A stretch of 64,000 bases of DNA from Salinicola peritrichatus. GTDB taxonomy: Bacteria; Pseudomonadota; Gammaproteobacteria; Pseudomonadales; Halomonadaceae. The notes under the pieces are model-generated. The model saw only the letters and a program-made list of their open reading frames with translations. It did not search any database and was not told where the DNA came from. This document shows positions 20,062 to 33,265 of this stretch, one piece after another (position 1 is the stretch's first letter; the number at the start of each line of letters is the position of its first letter). The DNA lies in NCBI RefSeq assembly GCF_003206715.1, contig NZ_PZJU01000008.1, positions 134,501 to 198,500 of the forward strand, written 5' to 3'. The position numbers were made by a program, and so were the translations under genes.

Positions 20062-20565
20062 ATGCGCAAAGTAATAGGAGCCCTCGGGCTCGGATTGTTG
20101 TCGATCGTTTCCCTGCCTGTCATGGCGACCGAGGTGGGCGTGCTGGACTGGCGTGAGGCGCTGATGTCGTCGGACTCGGCCCAGGCCTCGATGAACCAAT
20201 TGAAGAACCGTATCAGTTCCCAGCAGCAGCAGGCGCAGTCGCTGAGCGAGGAGCTTCAGCAACTGCAGCAGCGCCTGCAAAAGGACGGCGACGTGATGTC
20301 GGAGTCCGAACGCAACTCGGTGACCCAGCAACTGCGTCAGAAGGGCGGCCAGTTCCAGCAGCTGCGCGGCCAGATTTCGCAGGCGCAGCAACAGGCCGAG
20401 CAGCAGTACCTGAAGAGTGCCAAGCCCAAGCTCGATCAGGCCATCCAGAAGGTGGTGAGCGAGCACGACCTCGACATGGTCATCGACCGCGATGCCGTGG
20501 TCTACTCCGAAGACAGCCTGGACATCACCAGCGAAGTGACCCAGATCTTCAACTCACTCAACTGA
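20062..20565 (+). CDS. skp: periplasmic chaperone Skp/OmpH family
   Basis: A 167-residue OmpH-family chaperone that holds unfolded outer-membrane proteins in the periplasm. N-terminal signal peptide MRKVIGALGLGLLSIVSLP-VMA, then VGVLDWREAL, a long Gln-rich coiled-coil arm (about residues 55-115), and a C-terminal strand with DMVIDRDAVVY. A strong aaggagg sits 6 nt upstream of the ATG at 20062. Placement between bamA and lpxD is the standard one. Confidence 0.95.
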   Translation: MRKVIGALGLGLLSIVSLPVMATEVGVLDWREALMSSDSAQASMNQLKNRISSQQQQAQSLSEELQQLQQRLQKDGDVMSESERNSVTQQLRQKGGQFQQLRGQISQAQQQAEQQYLKSAKPKLDQAIQKVVSEHDLDMVIDRDAVVYSEDSLDITSEVTQIFNSLN

Positions 20566-20588
20566 TGATTTGAGACCGACGTCCGTTC

Positions 20589-21629
20589 ATGAACAGTGCT
20601 GCTCAAGCTTCCTATACGCTCGGTGAACTGGCCGAGCGTATCGAAGCCCGCCTGGTGGGTGACGCGAATCTTCGCGTCAGCGGGCTGGCGACCCTGACCG
20701 ATGCCGGCCCGGGTGACCTGGCGTTTCTGGCCAATCGGGCGTACCTGAAATATCTCGCCGATACTCGTGCCAGTGCCGTGCTGGTTCACCCGGCCCATGG
20801 CGAAGCCTGTCCCTGCCCCCGCCTGGAACTGGAAAACCCTTATCTGGGCTATGCCAGGCTCTCGCATCTGTTCGATCCGCTGGCCAATCAGCCGAGTCGG
20901 GGCGTGCACCCAGCGGCAACGGTGTCGCCGCAAGCCAGCCTCGGCGCGCACGTCGAGGTCGGCGCCAACTGTGTCATCGAGGCCGGCGTCGAGATCGCCG
21001 ACGACTGCGTCATCGGTGCCGGGAGTTTCATCGGTGCCGACACGCGTATCGGCCGCGGCTCGCGTCTGCACGCCAATGTCACGCTCTATCACGGCGTGAC
21101 GGTAGGCGAGCGTGCGATTCTCCACAGCGGCTGCGTGATCGGCGGCGATGGTTTCGGCTTCGCCCACGATGGACAGCGGTGGGAAAAGATCGCGCAGCTC
21201 GGCGGCGTTACGCTGGGTGACGATGTCGAAGTGGGCAGTTGCTCGAGTATCGATCGCGGCGCACTGGGCGACACCGTGATCGGCAACGGCGTCAAGATCG
21301 ACTCTCAAGTGCAGATTGCCCACAACGTGCAGATCGGTGACCACAGCGCGCTGGCCGGATGCGTCGGCATTGCCGGCTCGACCAAGGTCGGCAGGCACTG
21401 TCTGCTCGGCGGTGGCGTGGGGTTGTCCGGCCACCTGACATTGGCCGACGGGGTCCAGATCACCGGCATGAGCCTGGTCACCAACTCGATCCTGGAGCCT
21501 GGTGTCTACTCCTCGGGGACGGGCTCGATGTCCAATAGTCAGTGGCGGAAGAACGCGGTACGCTTCAAGCAACTCGATGAGATCGCCAAGCGTTTGACGC
21601 GGCTCGAACGCGACATGCGCGATTCGTGA
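20589..21629 (+). CDS. lpxD: UDP-3-O-acylglucosamine N-acyltransferase
   Basis: A 346-residue trimeric enzyme adding the N-linked hydroxyacyl chain in the third step of lipid A synthesis. An N-terminal uridine-binding domain (YTLGELAERI) precedes a left-handed beta-helix of hexapeptide repeats with the catalytic-His region in FGFAHDG...KIAQLGGV and VQIAHNVQIGDHSALAG. A promoter separates it from fabZ. Confidence 0.97.
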   Translation: MNSAAQASYTLGELAERIEARLVGDANLRVSGLATLTDAGPGDLAFLANRAYLKYLADTRASAVLVHPAHGEACPCPRLELENPYLGYARLSHLFDPLANQPSRGVHPAATVSPQASLGAHVEVGANCVIEAGVEIADDCVIGAGSFIGADTRIGRGSRLHANVTLYHGVTVGERAILHSGCVIGGDGFGFAHDGQRWEKIAQLGGVTLGDDVEVGSCSSIDRGALGDTVIGNGVKIDSQVQIAHNVQIGDHSALAGCVGIAGSTKVGRHCLLGGGVGLSGHLTLADGVQITGMSLVTNSILEPGVYSSGTGSMSNSQWRKNAVRFKQLDEIAKRLTRLERDMRDS

Positions 21630-21666
21630 ACGGGGCCCGGGCATCGAAGCAGGGCGCCGTGAAAGG

Positions 21667-21695
21667 CTGTCAGCCGGCAAGCTCGCCTGTATAAT
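21667..21695 (+). promoter_or_regulatory. promoter upstream of fabZ
   Basis: -35-like CTGTCA (21667-21672), 17-bp spacer, perfect -10 TATAAT (21690-21695). It lies 38 bp after lpxD and about 95 bp before fabZ, giving the fabZ-lpxA-lpxB-rnhB group its own start. Confidence 0.7.
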
Positions 21696-21732
21696 GCCCG
21701 CCCACACGGGTGAACGCCGTTTTGCCGCTCTG

Positions 21733-21766
21733 TGCCTGCCCTTGCTCATCAGTGTAGGGGCAGGCA
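21733..21766 (+). promoter_or_regulatory. leader hairpin before fabZ
   Basis: tgcctgccc (21733-21741) pairs with gggcaggca (21758-21766), a 9-bp stem with a 16-nt loop, followed by ttcgctatttt. It lies between the fabZ promoter and the ribosome site agaggt, so it could attenuate or stabilise the transcript. Confidence 0.5.
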
Positions 21767-21791
21767 TTCGCTATTTTAGAGGTCGTATTTG

Positions 21792-22235
21792 ATGATAATG
21801 GATATCAACCAGATTCGTGAGTATCTACCGCATCGTTACCCGTTTTTATTGGTAGATCGCGTGATGGAGATCGCGCTAGGCGAATCGATCGTGGCGTACA
21901 AGAACGTCAGCATCAACGAACCCTTCTTCAACGGCCATTTCCCTCATCATCCGATCATGCCGGGCGTGCTGATCATCGAAGCGATGGCGCAGGCCTGCGG
22001 TATTCTGGGCTTCAAGACCGTCAACAAGCTGCCGGCCGACGGCTATGTCTACTATCTTGTCGGTAGCGACAACGTGCGTTTCAAGCGCCCGGTGATGCCG
22101 GGTGATCAACTGCGACTCGAGGCCAACGTCATCAAGGGCAAGCGTGGTATCTGGAAATTTGCCTGTCGCGCGTCCGTCGATGGCGAGCTGGCCTGCGAGG
22201 CCGAAATCATCTGTGCCGAGAGGAAAGTCGCTTGA
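21792..22235 (+). CDS. fabZ: 3-hydroxyacyl-[ACP] dehydratase FabZ
   Basis: A 147-residue hotdog-fold dehydratase of fatty acid elongation. Catalytic His in [12 protein letters not shown] and Glu in [23 protein letters not shown] near the N-terminus. The ATG at 21792 is favoured by agaggt 8 nt upstream; ATG 21798 (MDINQI) is the alternative. Its stop codon overlaps the TTG start of lpxA. FabZ uses the same hydroxyacyl-ACP pool as LpxA and LpxD, which explains the clustering. Confidence 0.97.
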   Translation: MIMDINQIREYLPHRYPFLLVDRVMEIALGESIVAYKNVSINEPFFNGHFPHHPIMPGVLIIEAMAQACGILGFKTVNKLPADGYVYYLVGSDNVRFKRPVMPGDQLRLEANVIKGKRGIWKFACRASVDGELACEAEIICAERKVA

Positions 22236-22999
22236 TTCATCCCACCGCCATCGTCGATCCCGCCGCCCGCCTGGCCGATGACGTCCAGGTCGGCCCGTTC
22301 AGCGTGATCGGTCCTGATGTCGAAATCGATGCCGGCTGCGTGATCGGGCCGCACGTGGTGATCAAGGGGCCGACCCGGCTGGGCAAGCGCAACCGCATTT
22401 TTCAGTTCGCCTCGGTCGGCGAGGATTGCCAGGACAAGAAGTACGCCGGTGAACCGACCCGCCTCGAGATGGGCGACGACAATGTCGTGCGCGAAAGCGT
22501 GACGCTACACCGGGGGACGGTGCAGGATCGCGGCGTGACCACGATCGGCAATCGCAATCTGTTCATGGCCTACGCCCACGTCGGCCACGACTGCGTCATC
22601 GGTAGCGATTGCATCCTCGCCAATCAGGCGACCCTGGCCGGGCACGTGCACCTGGGCGACTTCACCATCCTGGGCGGCTTGTCGGCAATCCACCAGTTCT
22701 GTCACATGGGCGAGCACGCCATGGCCGGCGGCGGTTCGATCATCACCAAGGACATTCCCGCCTTCATCATGGTCAACGGCAATCCGGCGGCGGCCCATGG
22801 CCTGAATTCGATCGGCCTCAAGCGTCGCGGTTTCTCCAGCGAAGCGGTAAGGGCGCTGGGCGAGGCCTACCGTCTCGTCTATCGCAAGGGGCTGACCCTG
22901 GAACAGGCGATCGGCGAGATCGAAAGCCGCTTCTCGCTCGACGAGACACGCCGTTTCGTCGATTCGTTGAAGGTGTCGCAGCGCGGCATCACCCGCTAG
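22232..22999 (+). CDS. lpxA: UDP-N-acetylglucosamine O-acyltransferase
   Basis: A 255-residue first enzyme of lipid A synthesis. Beta-helix of hexapeptide repeats from residue 2 ([20 protein letters not shown]), catalytic His in [11 protein letters not shown], and a helical C-terminus ending RGITR. The start is TTG, overlapping the fabZ stop by 4 bp with agagga 6 nt upstream; the resulting N-terminus [10 protein letters not shown] aligns directly with Pseudomonas LpxA, so the non-ATG start is well supported. Confidence 0.96.
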   Translation: MIHPTAIVDPAARLADDVQVGPFSVIGPDVEIDAGCVIGPHVVIKGPTRLGKRNRIFQFASVGEDCQDKKYAGEPTRLEMGDDNVVRESVTLHRGTVQDRGVTTIGNRNLFMAYAHVGHDCVIGSDCILANQATLAGHVHLGDFTILGGLSAIHQFCHMGEHAMAGGGSIITKDIPAFIMVNGNPAAAHGLNSIGLKRRGFSSEAVRALGEAYRLVYRKGLTLEQAIGEIESRFSLDETRRFVDSLKVSQRGITR

Positions 23000-23009
23000 G
23001 GGCCGCCGC

Positions 23010-24176
23010 GTGCGTGTCTATCTGGTCGCCGGAGAGCTCTCGGGAGATATTCTCGGGGCCGGCCTGATGCAGGCGCTACGTCGCCGTCATGGCGATATCG
23101 AGTTCCGGGGAATCGGCGGTCCGCGCATGCAGGCCCAGGGGCTGGAGTCGCTCTACCCGCTGGAAACCCTCTCCGTCATGGGCCTGGTCGAGGTGCTCAA
23201 GCATCTGCCCGGGTTGATCAAGGTCCGGCGTCATCTCAAACGCGATGCGCTGGGCTGGCGGCCGGACGTGATGATCGGTATCGATGCGCCGGACTTCAAT
23301 CTGGGGCTCGAGCGCCAGTTGCGTGCCCAGGGCATCAAGACCGTGCACTATGTCAGCCCTTCGGTATGGGCCTGGCGGCAAGGGCGGGTGAAGGGCATCG
23401 CCCGGTCCGTCGACGCCATGCTCACTTTCCTGCCGTTCGAGGCGGATTTCTACGCCGAGCATCGGGTACCGGTGGCCTACGTCGGTCATCCGCTGGCCGA
23501 TGAGTTGCCGCTGGTCAACGATCGTGCCGCAGCCAGGCGTGAGCTGGGGCTCGATCCCGGCACGCCGACGCTGGCCGTGTTGCCCGGCTCGCGCGGCAAC
23601 GAAATCCGCTTCCAGGGCGAGATTTTTCTGCACGCGGCGGCGGCGCTGCGCGAACGCCTGGGGGGGCTCCAGGTCGCGATTCCCGCCGCCTCGCCGCAGC
23701 GCCGCCAGGAGCTGGAAGCCCTGGTCGAACGCTTTCCGCAACTGGCCCGGGACACGCTGATCGTCGAGGGGCGCTCGCGAGAGGTGATGACCGCGGCCGA
23801 TGCGGTACTGTTGACCTCGGGGACCGCCGCGCTGGAGACCATGCTCTGTCATCGCGCCATGGTGGTTGCCTATCGCATGGCGCCGGCCTCCCATTGGCTG
23901 GCCAGGCGGCTGGTCAAGACGCGCTGGATCTCGTTGCCGAATCTGATCGCCCAGGAGAGCCTGGTGCCGGAGTTGATTCAGGACGCGGTGACTGTCGAAA
24001 ATATCGTCGATACCTTGCTGCCATGGTTCGAGGACGAACGGGCGCGCTCGGCGCTCGAACAGCGCTTCGCGGCGCTGCATGCCGAGCTGCAGCGGGGCGC
24101 CAGCGAGCGGGCAGCCACGGCCGTCGCGTCGCTGGTTGAGCACGGGGTGCTGGACCCTGAAACTGGAAAGGTTTGA
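23010..24176 (+). CDS. lpxB: lipid-A-disaccharide synthase
   Basis: A 388-residue GT19 glycosyltransferase that joins UDP-2,3-diacylglucosamine and lipid X at the inner membrane. Visible: [22 protein letters not shown], the DAPDFN region, [20 protein letters not shown], and SGTAALET. It starts with GTG, 10 bp after lpxA. Confidence 0.97.
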   Translation: MRVYLVAGELSGDILGAGLMQALRRRHGDIEFRGIGGPRMQAQGLESLYPLETLSVMGLVEVLKHLPGLIKVRRHLKRDALGWRPDVMIGIDAPDFNLGLERQLRAQGIKTVHYVSPSVWAWRQGRVKGIARSVDAMLTFLPFEADFYAEHRVPVAYVGHPLADELPLVNDRAAARRELGLDPGTPTLAVLPGSRGNEIRFQGEIFLHAAAALRERLGGLQVAIPAASPQRRQELEALVERFPQLARDTLIVEGRSREVMTAADAVLLTSGTAALETMLCHRAMVVAYRMAPASHWLARRLVKTRWISLPNLIAQESLVPELIQDAVTVENIVDTLLPWFEDERARSALEQRFAALHAELQRGASERAATAVASLVEHGVLDPETGKV

Positions 24177-24187
24177 CGAGAGAAGTC

Positions 24188-24850
24188 ATGTCATCGAAGT
24201 CTCCGATTTCCGCTTGGCCGGATATCGTCATCGAGTACGATGGACACCTGATTGCCGGTGTCGACGAGGTGGGGCGCGGTCCGCTCATCGGCTCGGTGGT
24301 CGCTGCCGCGGTGATCCTCGATCCCGCCTGTCCGATCGAAGGGCTGACCGACTCCAAATGTCTCAGCGCCGCGCGGCGTGAATTCCTGGAGGCCCGGATA
24401 AGGGAATGCGCGCTGGCGTTTGCCATCGGCGAGGCAACCGCCGCCGAGATCGACACGCTCAACATCTACCATGCCACCCATTTGGCGATGCGTCGGGCGA
24501 TCGATGCGCTACCGGTACCGGCCGAGTATCTGCTGGTCGACGGCAATCGCCTGCCGGGGCACGCCTGTCCGGGGCAGGCGGTGGTCAAGGGAGATCTGCG
24601 TCATCCGGCGATCAGCGCCGCCTCGATCCTGGCCAAGGTGGCTCGCGATGCGCAGATGGTGGCGCTCGATGCGCGCTATCCGCAGTACGGCTTCGCCCGT
24701 CACAAGGGTTATTCGACACCCGAACACCTCGAAGCGCTGATCCGCTGGGGGCCGCTGGAGGAGCATCGCCGTTCCTTCGCCCCGGTGAGCGCGCAGATCG
24801 AAGCGCAGACTGGGCTGCGGGCTGCGAGCGTCGGTTTCGGGACGCTGTAG
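24188..24850 (+). CDS. rnhB: ribonuclease HII
   Basis: A 220-residue enzyme that removes ribonucleotides misincorporated in DNA. Catalytic residues in [12 protein letters not shown] (Asp, Glu), LLVDGN (Asp) and VARDAQM; the substrate-sensing GRG is intact. ATG 24188 is preferred, with gagaag just upstream; a TTG at 24173 overlapping the lpxB stop is an alternative start. The stop codon is inside a repeat cassette shared with the ubiB 3' flank. Confidence 0.95.
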   Translation: MSSKSPISAWPDIVIEYDGHLIAGVDEVGRGPLIGSVVAAAVILDPACPIEGLTDSKCLSAARREFLEARIRECALAFAIGEATAAEIDTLNIYHATHLAMRRAIDALPVPAEYLLVDGNRLPGHACPGQAVVKGDLRHPAISAASILAKVARDAQMVALDARYPQYGFARHKGYSTPEHLEALIRWGPLEEHRRSFAPVSAQIEAQTGLRAASVGFGTL

Positions 24851-24875
24851 AAAGCAGCTTCGAGCTTCGAGCGAA
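24845..24875. repeat. repeat cassette at the rnhB 3' end
   Basis: ctgtagaaagcagcttcga continuing as gcttcgagcgaag matches the sequence at 47356-47380, downstream of ubiB, with about two differences over 25 bp. The inner part is a short 7-nt periodicity (gcttcga gcttcga). The rest of the 140-bp rnhB-dnaE gap shows nothing I can assign with confidence. Confidence 0.75.
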
Positions 24876-24990
24876 GGGATTGCGAACTTGGCCGACGATT
24901 GCCTTCGCGGCTCGCGGTCCTAGCCGTTAACATACCTGGCAGCAATAACGCTGGTTTCTTCCGATCCGCTAGCCGGAGCGCCATCTCGTC

Positions 24991-28500
<3,510 letters not shown>

Positions 28501-28506
28501 CGCCGG

Positions 28507-28534
28507 TTGCTTACACTCGTGAGGGTGCGATAAT
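28507..28534 (+). promoter_or_regulatory. promoter upstream of accA
   Basis: -35 TTGCTT (28507-28512), 16-bp spacer, -10 GATAAT (28529-28534), beginning 7 bp after the dnaE stop. It would give an accA leader of about 70 nt. Confidence 0.6.
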
Positions 28535-28609
28535 GACGCGCGTTTTTGTCACGCCAGACGCCCGCTTGTCAGATATCGCAGCTTGCCAGGATCACACAGC
28601 AGAAGCCCT

Positions 28610-29563
28610 ATGAATCCCAATTATCTGGACTTTGAACAGCCGATTGCCGAACTTCAGGCCAAGATCGAAGAACTGCGACTGGTCGGCAACGACAGCCGCA
28701 TCAGCCTGAGCGACGAGATCGGCAAGCTCGAGGAGAAGAGCCGCAAGCTCACCGAGCAGATCTTCCGCGACCTGACCGCCTGGCAGGTGACGCAGCTGTC
28801 GCGTCATCCGCAGCGTCCTTACACGCTCGACTATCTGGCCAATATCTTCACCGAGTTCGACGAGCTTCACGGCGACCGCAACTTCGCCGACGATGCCGCC
28901 CTGGTCGGCGGTATCGCCCGCCTCGACGGCAAGCCGGTCATGGTGATCGGCCATCAGAAAGGGCGTGACGTCAAGGAGAAGGTGCGGCGCAACTTCGGCA
29001 TGCCGCGCCCCGAAGGCTATCGCAAGGCGTGTCGGCTGATGGAAATGGCCGAGCGCTTCAAGATGCCGGTGCTGACCTTCATCGACACGCCCGGCGCCTA
29101 CCCTGGCATCGATGCCGAGGAACGTGGGCAGTCCGAGGCGATCGCCTACAATCTGGCGGTGATGTCGCGGTTGAAGACACCGATCGTCGCCACGGTGATC
29201 GGCGAAGGCGGTTCCGGCGGCGCGCTGGCGATCGGCGTGTGCGACGAATTGCAGATGCTGCAGTACTCCACCTATTCGGTGATCTCGCCGGAAGGCTGCG
29301 CCTCGATCCTGTGGAAGAGCGCCGAAAAGGCCTCCGAGGCCGCCCAGGCGATGGGCATCACCGCCGCCCGCCTGAAAGAGCTCGGCTTCGTCGACACGCT
29401 GATCGACGAGCCGCTGGGTGGCGCCCACCGTCATCCCAAGAAGACTTCCGACAATATCAAAGAGGCCCTGCTCGGCAGTCTGGATCGGCTGGAGTCGCTG
29501 GATACCGAAGACTTGCTGGAAAAACGTTATCAACGCTTGATGAGCTACGGCGCTCCTCAGTAA
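28610..29563 (+). CDS. accA: acetyl-CoA carboxylase carboxyltransferase subunit alpha
   Basis: A 317-residue subunit that, with AccD, transfers carboxyl from biotin to acetyl-CoA in the first committed step of fatty acid synthesis. Visible: N-terminal helical part from [17 protein letters not shown], the oxyanion-hole and acetyl-CoA motifs [15 protein letters not shown] and [10 protein letters not shown], and [11 protein letters not shown]. The start MNPNYL gives the normal length. A structured repeat begins 1 nt after the stop. Confidence 0.98.
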   Translation: MNPNYLDFEQPIAELQAKIEELRLVGNDSRISLSDEIGKLEEKSRKLTEQIFRDLTAWQVTQLSRHPQRPYTLDYLANIFTEFDELHGDRNFADDAALVGGIARLDGKPVMVIGHQKGRDVKEKVRRNFGMPRPEGYRKACRLMEMAERFKMPVLTFIDTPGAYPGIDAEERGQSEAIAYNLAVMSRLKTPIVATVIGEGGSGGALAIGVCDELQMLQYSTYSVISPEGCASILWKSAEKASEAAQAMGITAARLKELGFVDTLIDEPLGGAHRHPKKTSDNIKEALLGSLDRLESLDTEDLLEKRYQRLMSYGAPQ

Positions 29564-29685
29564 CGGTGACCGGCTGCGCTCATTCATACTGCGTTGAGCG
29601 CTCGCTCGGCCTGCTCATGTAGCGCACTACACTGCGCGTCCTCGCTCGCGTTCGCCTTGTCTGAATATCGCTCGCGCGGTCACGC
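29564..29685 (+). repeat. dyad-symmetric 3'-end element, copy A (after accA)
   Basis: It begins 1 nt after accA. Outer arms gtgaccg...attca and tgaat...cggtcac pair imperfectly; inner stem GAGCGC (29596-29601) / GCGTTC (29648-29653, one G-U); apical TGCTCATGTAG-cgca-CTACACT; then CGCCTTGTCT. It shares conserved blocks with copies B and C while its stems have different, compensating bases. It fills most of the 223-bp accA-tilS gap; the remainder carries the tilS ribosome site. Confidence 0.85.
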
Positions 29686-29786
29686 GGACGTTGCAGGTTG
29701 TGCTCGAAGCGTCTTCGCCAGTTCTGTTGCGATATGGCGCTGGATGTTCAGCCTGGATCAGGCTATCCGTTCAGGAGGACTCCGCA

Positions 29787-31052
29787 TTGCGCGCAACCCT
29801 CGAAGCGCTCCTCGATGACGCCCTGGCGGAGATTCTGCCGGGGCGTGTCGTTTGGGTGGCGCTTTCCGGCGGTTTGGATTCGACGCTGCTGCTGACGCTG
29901 GCGGTGCCGTCGGCGCGCCGTCATGGCGTCGTGTTGCGCGCGATTCATGTCAATCACGGCTTGCAGCAGGCGGCGGGCGACTTCGAAGCCCATTGCCGGC
30001 GGCTATGCGCCTCCCTCGAAGTGCCATTGACGGTGGCGGCGGTGAGCATGACAGCGGATGGAAAGGGTGTCGAGGCGGCGGCGCGGGAGGCGCGCTACGC
30101 GGCCTTCCGCCAGCATGTCGCTGCGGGCGACGTGCTGTGGCTGGCCCAGCACGCCGACGACCAGGCCGAGACGCTGCTGCTCGCGGCATTGCGCGGCAGC
30201 GGCGTGCGCGGCCTGGCGGGCATGCCGGCGCAACGCGAGTGGCAGGGTATCGTCTGTCAGCGGCCGTGGCTCGAGGTCGAGCGGGCCGCACTGGGAGCGG
30301 AGGCCGAGCGGTTGGGCCTGGCGTGGTGCGACGATCCCACCAACGCCGACACGCAATTCGACCGTAACTATCTGCGTCATCGGGTAATGGTGCCGCTGCG
30401 CGAACGCTGGCCGCATGCCGCCGCGTCCCTGGGGCGCAGTGCCGCCTGGCTGCAGGAAGCCGATGGGTTGCTGGCGGAACTGGCGGCGATCGACCTGGCG
30501 GCCGCCGGCGGTGATCCCGCCTGCCTGCCGCTGGCGCCAATGCGCTCTCTGAGCGAGCCCCGGCGGCGGCTGTTGATTCGTCACGCCCTGTCGCTGTCGG
30601 GATTGCCGCATCCGCCGGCGGCGCGCTTGGCCGAGCTCGTTCAGCAGTCGAGCCTGGCGGCCCGGGATCGGTTGCCCACGCTGCGCTGGCCAGGCGCCGA
30701 GGCGCGCATCTGGCGCGACCGGCTCTACCTGATGGAGCCGCTGGCGCCTCCCGATCCGCGTTGGCGGGTTCGCTGGGATGGCGTCTCGCCACTGACGACG
30801 CCATGGGGGCGCTACACGTCGACGCTACGCCCCGAGGAAGATATGGCCAGCGAGGCGACGCTGCTCGTCACGCTGCGTCGGGGGGGCGAAAGGCTGCGCA
30901 TCGCCGGGCGTGGCAGCCGCGATGTCAAGCGGCTGCTGCAGGAGGCCGAGTTGCCGCCTTGGCAGCGCCAGCGGGTGCCGTTGGTGTGGTGCGGCGAACG
31001 CCTGGTGGCGGTGCTCGGCGTAGCCGTGGGCGAAGGCTGGAGAGAACAGTAA
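29787..31052 (+). CDS. tilS: tRNA(Ile)-lysidine synthetase
   Basis: A 421-residue enzyme converting cytidine 34 of tRNA-Ile(CAU) to lysidine so that it reads AUA. PP-loop motif ALSGGLDSTLLL, HVNHGLQ, AREARYAAF, QHADDQAETLL, DPTN...RNYLRH, and the C-terminal tRNA-binding domain with RIAGRGSRDVKRLLQEA. No ATG lies near the expected start; the TTG at 29787 (MRATLEALL) has aggagg 8 nt upstream and gives the usual length, so it is chosen. A structured repeat begins directly after the stop. Confidence 0.95.
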   Translation: MRATLEALLDDALAEILPGRVVWVALSGGLDSTLLLTLAVPSARRHGVVLRAIHVNHGLQQAAGDFEAHCRRLCASLEVPLTVAAVSMTADGKGVEAAAREARYAAFRQHVAAGDVLWLAQHADDQAETLLLAALRGSGVRGLAGMPAQREWQGIVCQRPWLEVERAALGAEAERLGLAWCDDPTNADTQFDRNYLRHRVMVPLRERWPHAAASLGRSAAWLQEADGLLAELAAIDLAAAGGDPACLPLAPMRSLSEPRRRLLIRHALSLSGLPHPPAARLAELVQQSSLAARDRLPTLRWPGAEARIWRDRLYLMEPLAPPDPRWRVRWDGVSPLTTPWGRYTSTLRPEEDMASEATLLVTLRRGGERLRIAGRGSRDVKRLLQEAELPPWQRQRVPLVWCGERLVAVLGVAVGEGWREQ

Positions 31053-31194
31053 GAACCCGTTTACGATCTGCTGCGCGTCGGCCAAACGTCGTTGAAAACG
31101 CTTTCGGGATGCTCATTTAGCGCTATGTAAACTCTGCTCCCTCACGCGTTTTCGCCTAGTTTGGTTCTAGCTCGCGAGATCGTAAACGGATTCT
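31053..31194 (+). repeat. dyad-symmetric 3'-end element, copy B (after tilS)
   Basis: It starts at the base after the tilS stop. Outer stem GAACCCGTTTACGATCT (31053 on) pairs with AGATCGTAAACGGATTC with one mismatch, then CCAAAC / GTTTGG. The inner stem GAAAACGC (31094-31101) / GCGTTTTC (31146-31153) is perfect. The apical part is TGCTCATTTAG...TAAACTC. Same conserved core as copies A and C. ppx converges on it from the right, so it could end transcription in both directions. Confidence 0.88.
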
Positions 31195-31224
31195 AAGGCC
31201 AGCCACGGTGCAATGGCGATTGGC

Positions 31225-32733
31225 TCAAGCATCGTAGGAAAGCGCCAGCCCGGCCGCGCGCTGATAGTCGGCCTCCTGTTCGAGGTCGTTGAGCAGCAGC
31301 GGATGGAGCCGCGACTTCGGCAGCACGAGATGCAGTGCGTCGCCGTCGGCATGCAACTGGAAGTCGGTGATCGGCTGCTCCGGGCGGGCATGGTTCAACA
31401 TCACCGCCAGGCGCAGCAGTCGCGCCAGCCGCCGGTAGGAAGGCTGCATGGCCTCCGGCAGCGCTTCGAGCTCCTTGTGAGGAAACTTGCGCCGGTGGGC
31501 GCGAACCAGGAATGCCAGCGCCTGCTGCTCCGGGCGGGAGAACCCGGTCAAGTCGGAATACTCCAGCAGGTAGGCACCGTGGCGGTGGAACTGACTATGC
31601 GAGATCGCCAGGCCGATCTCGTGAAGTTGCGCCGCCCAATAGAGAAACAGCCGCTGTTCGTCGCTCAGTTCCCACGCCTCTTTCACCTGGGCGAAGGCTT
31701 CGAGTGCGCTGCGGGCGACATGCTCGGCCTGCGCGCCATCCACGCTGTAACGGCGCATCATCAATTCGACGCTATGTCGCCGGGAATCTTCCGGCGTGTT
31801 GCGGCCGATCAGGTCGTACAACACGCCTTCGCGCAGGGCGCCATCGGAGTAGCGCATGCGTTCGAGATCGAAGGCTTCGAAAACCGCGCACAGAATCGCG
31901 ACACCGGCGGGAAAGACCTTGGCGCGATCCTCCTTGAGTCCCTCCATGGCGACCTTGTCGAGCTGACCGAAGCCGATCAGCTTCTTGCGCAGGTTCCATA
32001 GCGCCTCGCGCTCGATCACCGAGGCATCGCCATCGCCGCTGGCGGCGATCACCGCCGCCGCGGCCTTGATCGTGCCGCTGGAGCCGATCGGGTCCTGCCA
32101 GCCCAACTGACGATACTGGCGCTGAATGTTGGCGAGTTCCGACAACGCCGCCAACTCGGCGCGACGGAAGCGTTTCTCGCTGATCTCGCCATTGGCGAAG
32201 AACATGCCGGTATAGACGACGCAACCCATATGCAGGCTTTCCAGCGCCTGGGGTTCGAAGTCTTCGCCGATGATCAGTTCGGTTGAGCCGCCGCCGATAT
32301 CGACGATGAGACGCCGTCCGTGAACCTCGGCCAGGGCATGGGCGGCACCGAGATAGATCAGGCGCGCCTCTTCGCGACCGCCGATGATCTCGATGGGGTG
32401 GCCGATCACCGCCTCGGCATGATCGATCAGTACGCGTGCGTTGCGCGCGGCACGCAGGGCGTTGGTCCCGACGATGCGCATGTCATGCGGCGCGACACCC
32501 GAGAGAAACGGCGCGAAGCGCTCGAGACATGCCAGTGCGCGCTCCATGGCGGCCGGGGTGAAATTTTCGCCCCCATCCAGGCCGGCGGCGAGTTGGACCT
32601 TCTCGCCCATCTTGGCGACGACTTGCAGCTGACCGTCCCGATGATTGGCGACCAGCAGGTGAAAACTGTTGGAGCCGAGATCGATGGCGGCCAGGCGACG
32701 CGTCGCGTCCTTGGCGGTCGACTTCCCGCTCAT
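31225..32733 (-). CDS. ppx: exopolyphosphatase
   Basis: A 502-residue Ppx/GppA-family enzyme releasing phosphate from polyphosphate ends, possibly also acting on pppGpp. ASKHA-fold motifs AAIDLGSNSFHLLV, IVGTNALRAA, FEDIGGGSTEL-type (VDIGGGSTELI) and GSSGTIKA, then a C-terminal HD-like region (HEIGLAISHSQFHRHGAYLL). The start MSGKSTAK is the family N-terminus; the frame is open far upstream but overlaps trxA. ppk lies about 9 kb away rather than adjacent. Confidence 0.96.
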   Translation of the reverse strand: MSGKSTAKDATRRLAAIDLGSNSFHLLVANHRDGQLQVVAKMGEKVQLAAGLDGGENFTPAAMERALACLERFAPFLSGVAPHDMRIVGTNALRAARNARVLIDHAEAVIGHPIEIIGGREEARLIYLGAAHALAEVHGRRLIVDIGGGSTELIIGEDFEPQALESLHMGCVVYTGMFFANGEISEKRFRRAELAALSELANIQRQYRQLGWQDPIGSSGTIKAAAAVIAASGDGDASVIEREALWNLRKKLIGFGQLDKVAMEGLKEDRAKVFPAGVAILCAVFEAFDLERMRYSDGALREGVLYDLIGRNTPEDSRRHSVELMMRRYSVDGAQAEHVARSALEAFAQVKEAWELSDEQRLFLYWAAQLHEIGLAISHSQFHRHGAYLLEYSDLTGFSRPEQQALAFLVRAHRRKFPHKELEALPEAMQPSYRRLARLLRLAVMLNHARPEQPITDFQLHADGDALHLVLPKSRLHPLLLNDLEQEADYQRAAGLALSYDA

Positions 32734-32909
32734 GGCGTGGCGTCCTCGAAAGCTTGCGATGAAGTGGTAGCGGCTTATGGCGCGTTCCCTGTGCCGGCGG
32801 CCATCATAAGGGGGCTTCGGCCGGTCAAGGTTGCTGTGCGGGCCGGTCCTTGTCAATCGCCGGCGGGCTGGGCATGCTGGAGACTGGCGGGAGGTGAAGG
32901 CTTGGATAC

Positions 32910-33239
32910 ATGACGCAGCGGCAATATCTGGACGGAGAGGCGTTCGAGCATTGGCGCGAGACGCGCGAGGCGCCCTGGATTGCCATCTTCGTCGCCGACT
33001 GGTGCCAGCCCTGTGAGGCGTTGCTGTCGCGTTTGTCGGGCCTGGCAGGGGAGGTGGCGCATGGCATGGACATCGGTATCGTGGATGTGGACCGTGAGCC
33101 GGCGCTGGCTGAGCGTTATGGGGTACGCGGCATGCCGACGCTGATTCTGTTCGTTGACGGGGATTCGAAAGCCACTCGTGTCGGCGCGCTGTCGGAGAGC
33201 CAGCTGCATCAGTTTTGCGATGAAACGACACGGACTTGA
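32910..33239 (+). CDS. trxA: thioredoxin with WCQPC active site
   Basis: A 109-residue thioredoxin-fold protein between ppx and rho, the position of trxA in Pseudomonas. The C-terminal half aligns with TrxA (YGVRGMPTLILFVDG, then RVGALSESQL) with the cis-Pro intact. The active site is WCQPC instead of the usual WCGPC, and the N-terminal half is diverged (DGEAFEHWRETREAPW). The changed dipeptide should alter redox potential and partner choice. It may be the ordinary thioredoxin of this lineage or a specialised paralogue; another trx gene elsewhere would decide. Confidence 0.88.
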   Translation: MTQRQYLDGEAFEHWRETREAPWIAIFVADWCQPCEALLSRLSGLAGEVAHGMDIGIVDVDREPALAERYGVRGMPTLILFVDGDSKATRVGALSESQLHQFCDETTRT

Positions 33240-33265
33240 TAAACCCGTCCAAAGTCGCCATATAT

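Noticed and set aside
24889-24990. dnaE promoter in the rnhB-dnaE gap
   Set aside because: Candidate hexamers ttgcct and taacat are 23 bp apart, too far for a sigma70 promoter.
30003-30611. 202-codon minus-strand frame opposite tilS
   Set aside because: Antisense shadow of tilS; no motif and no ribosome site.
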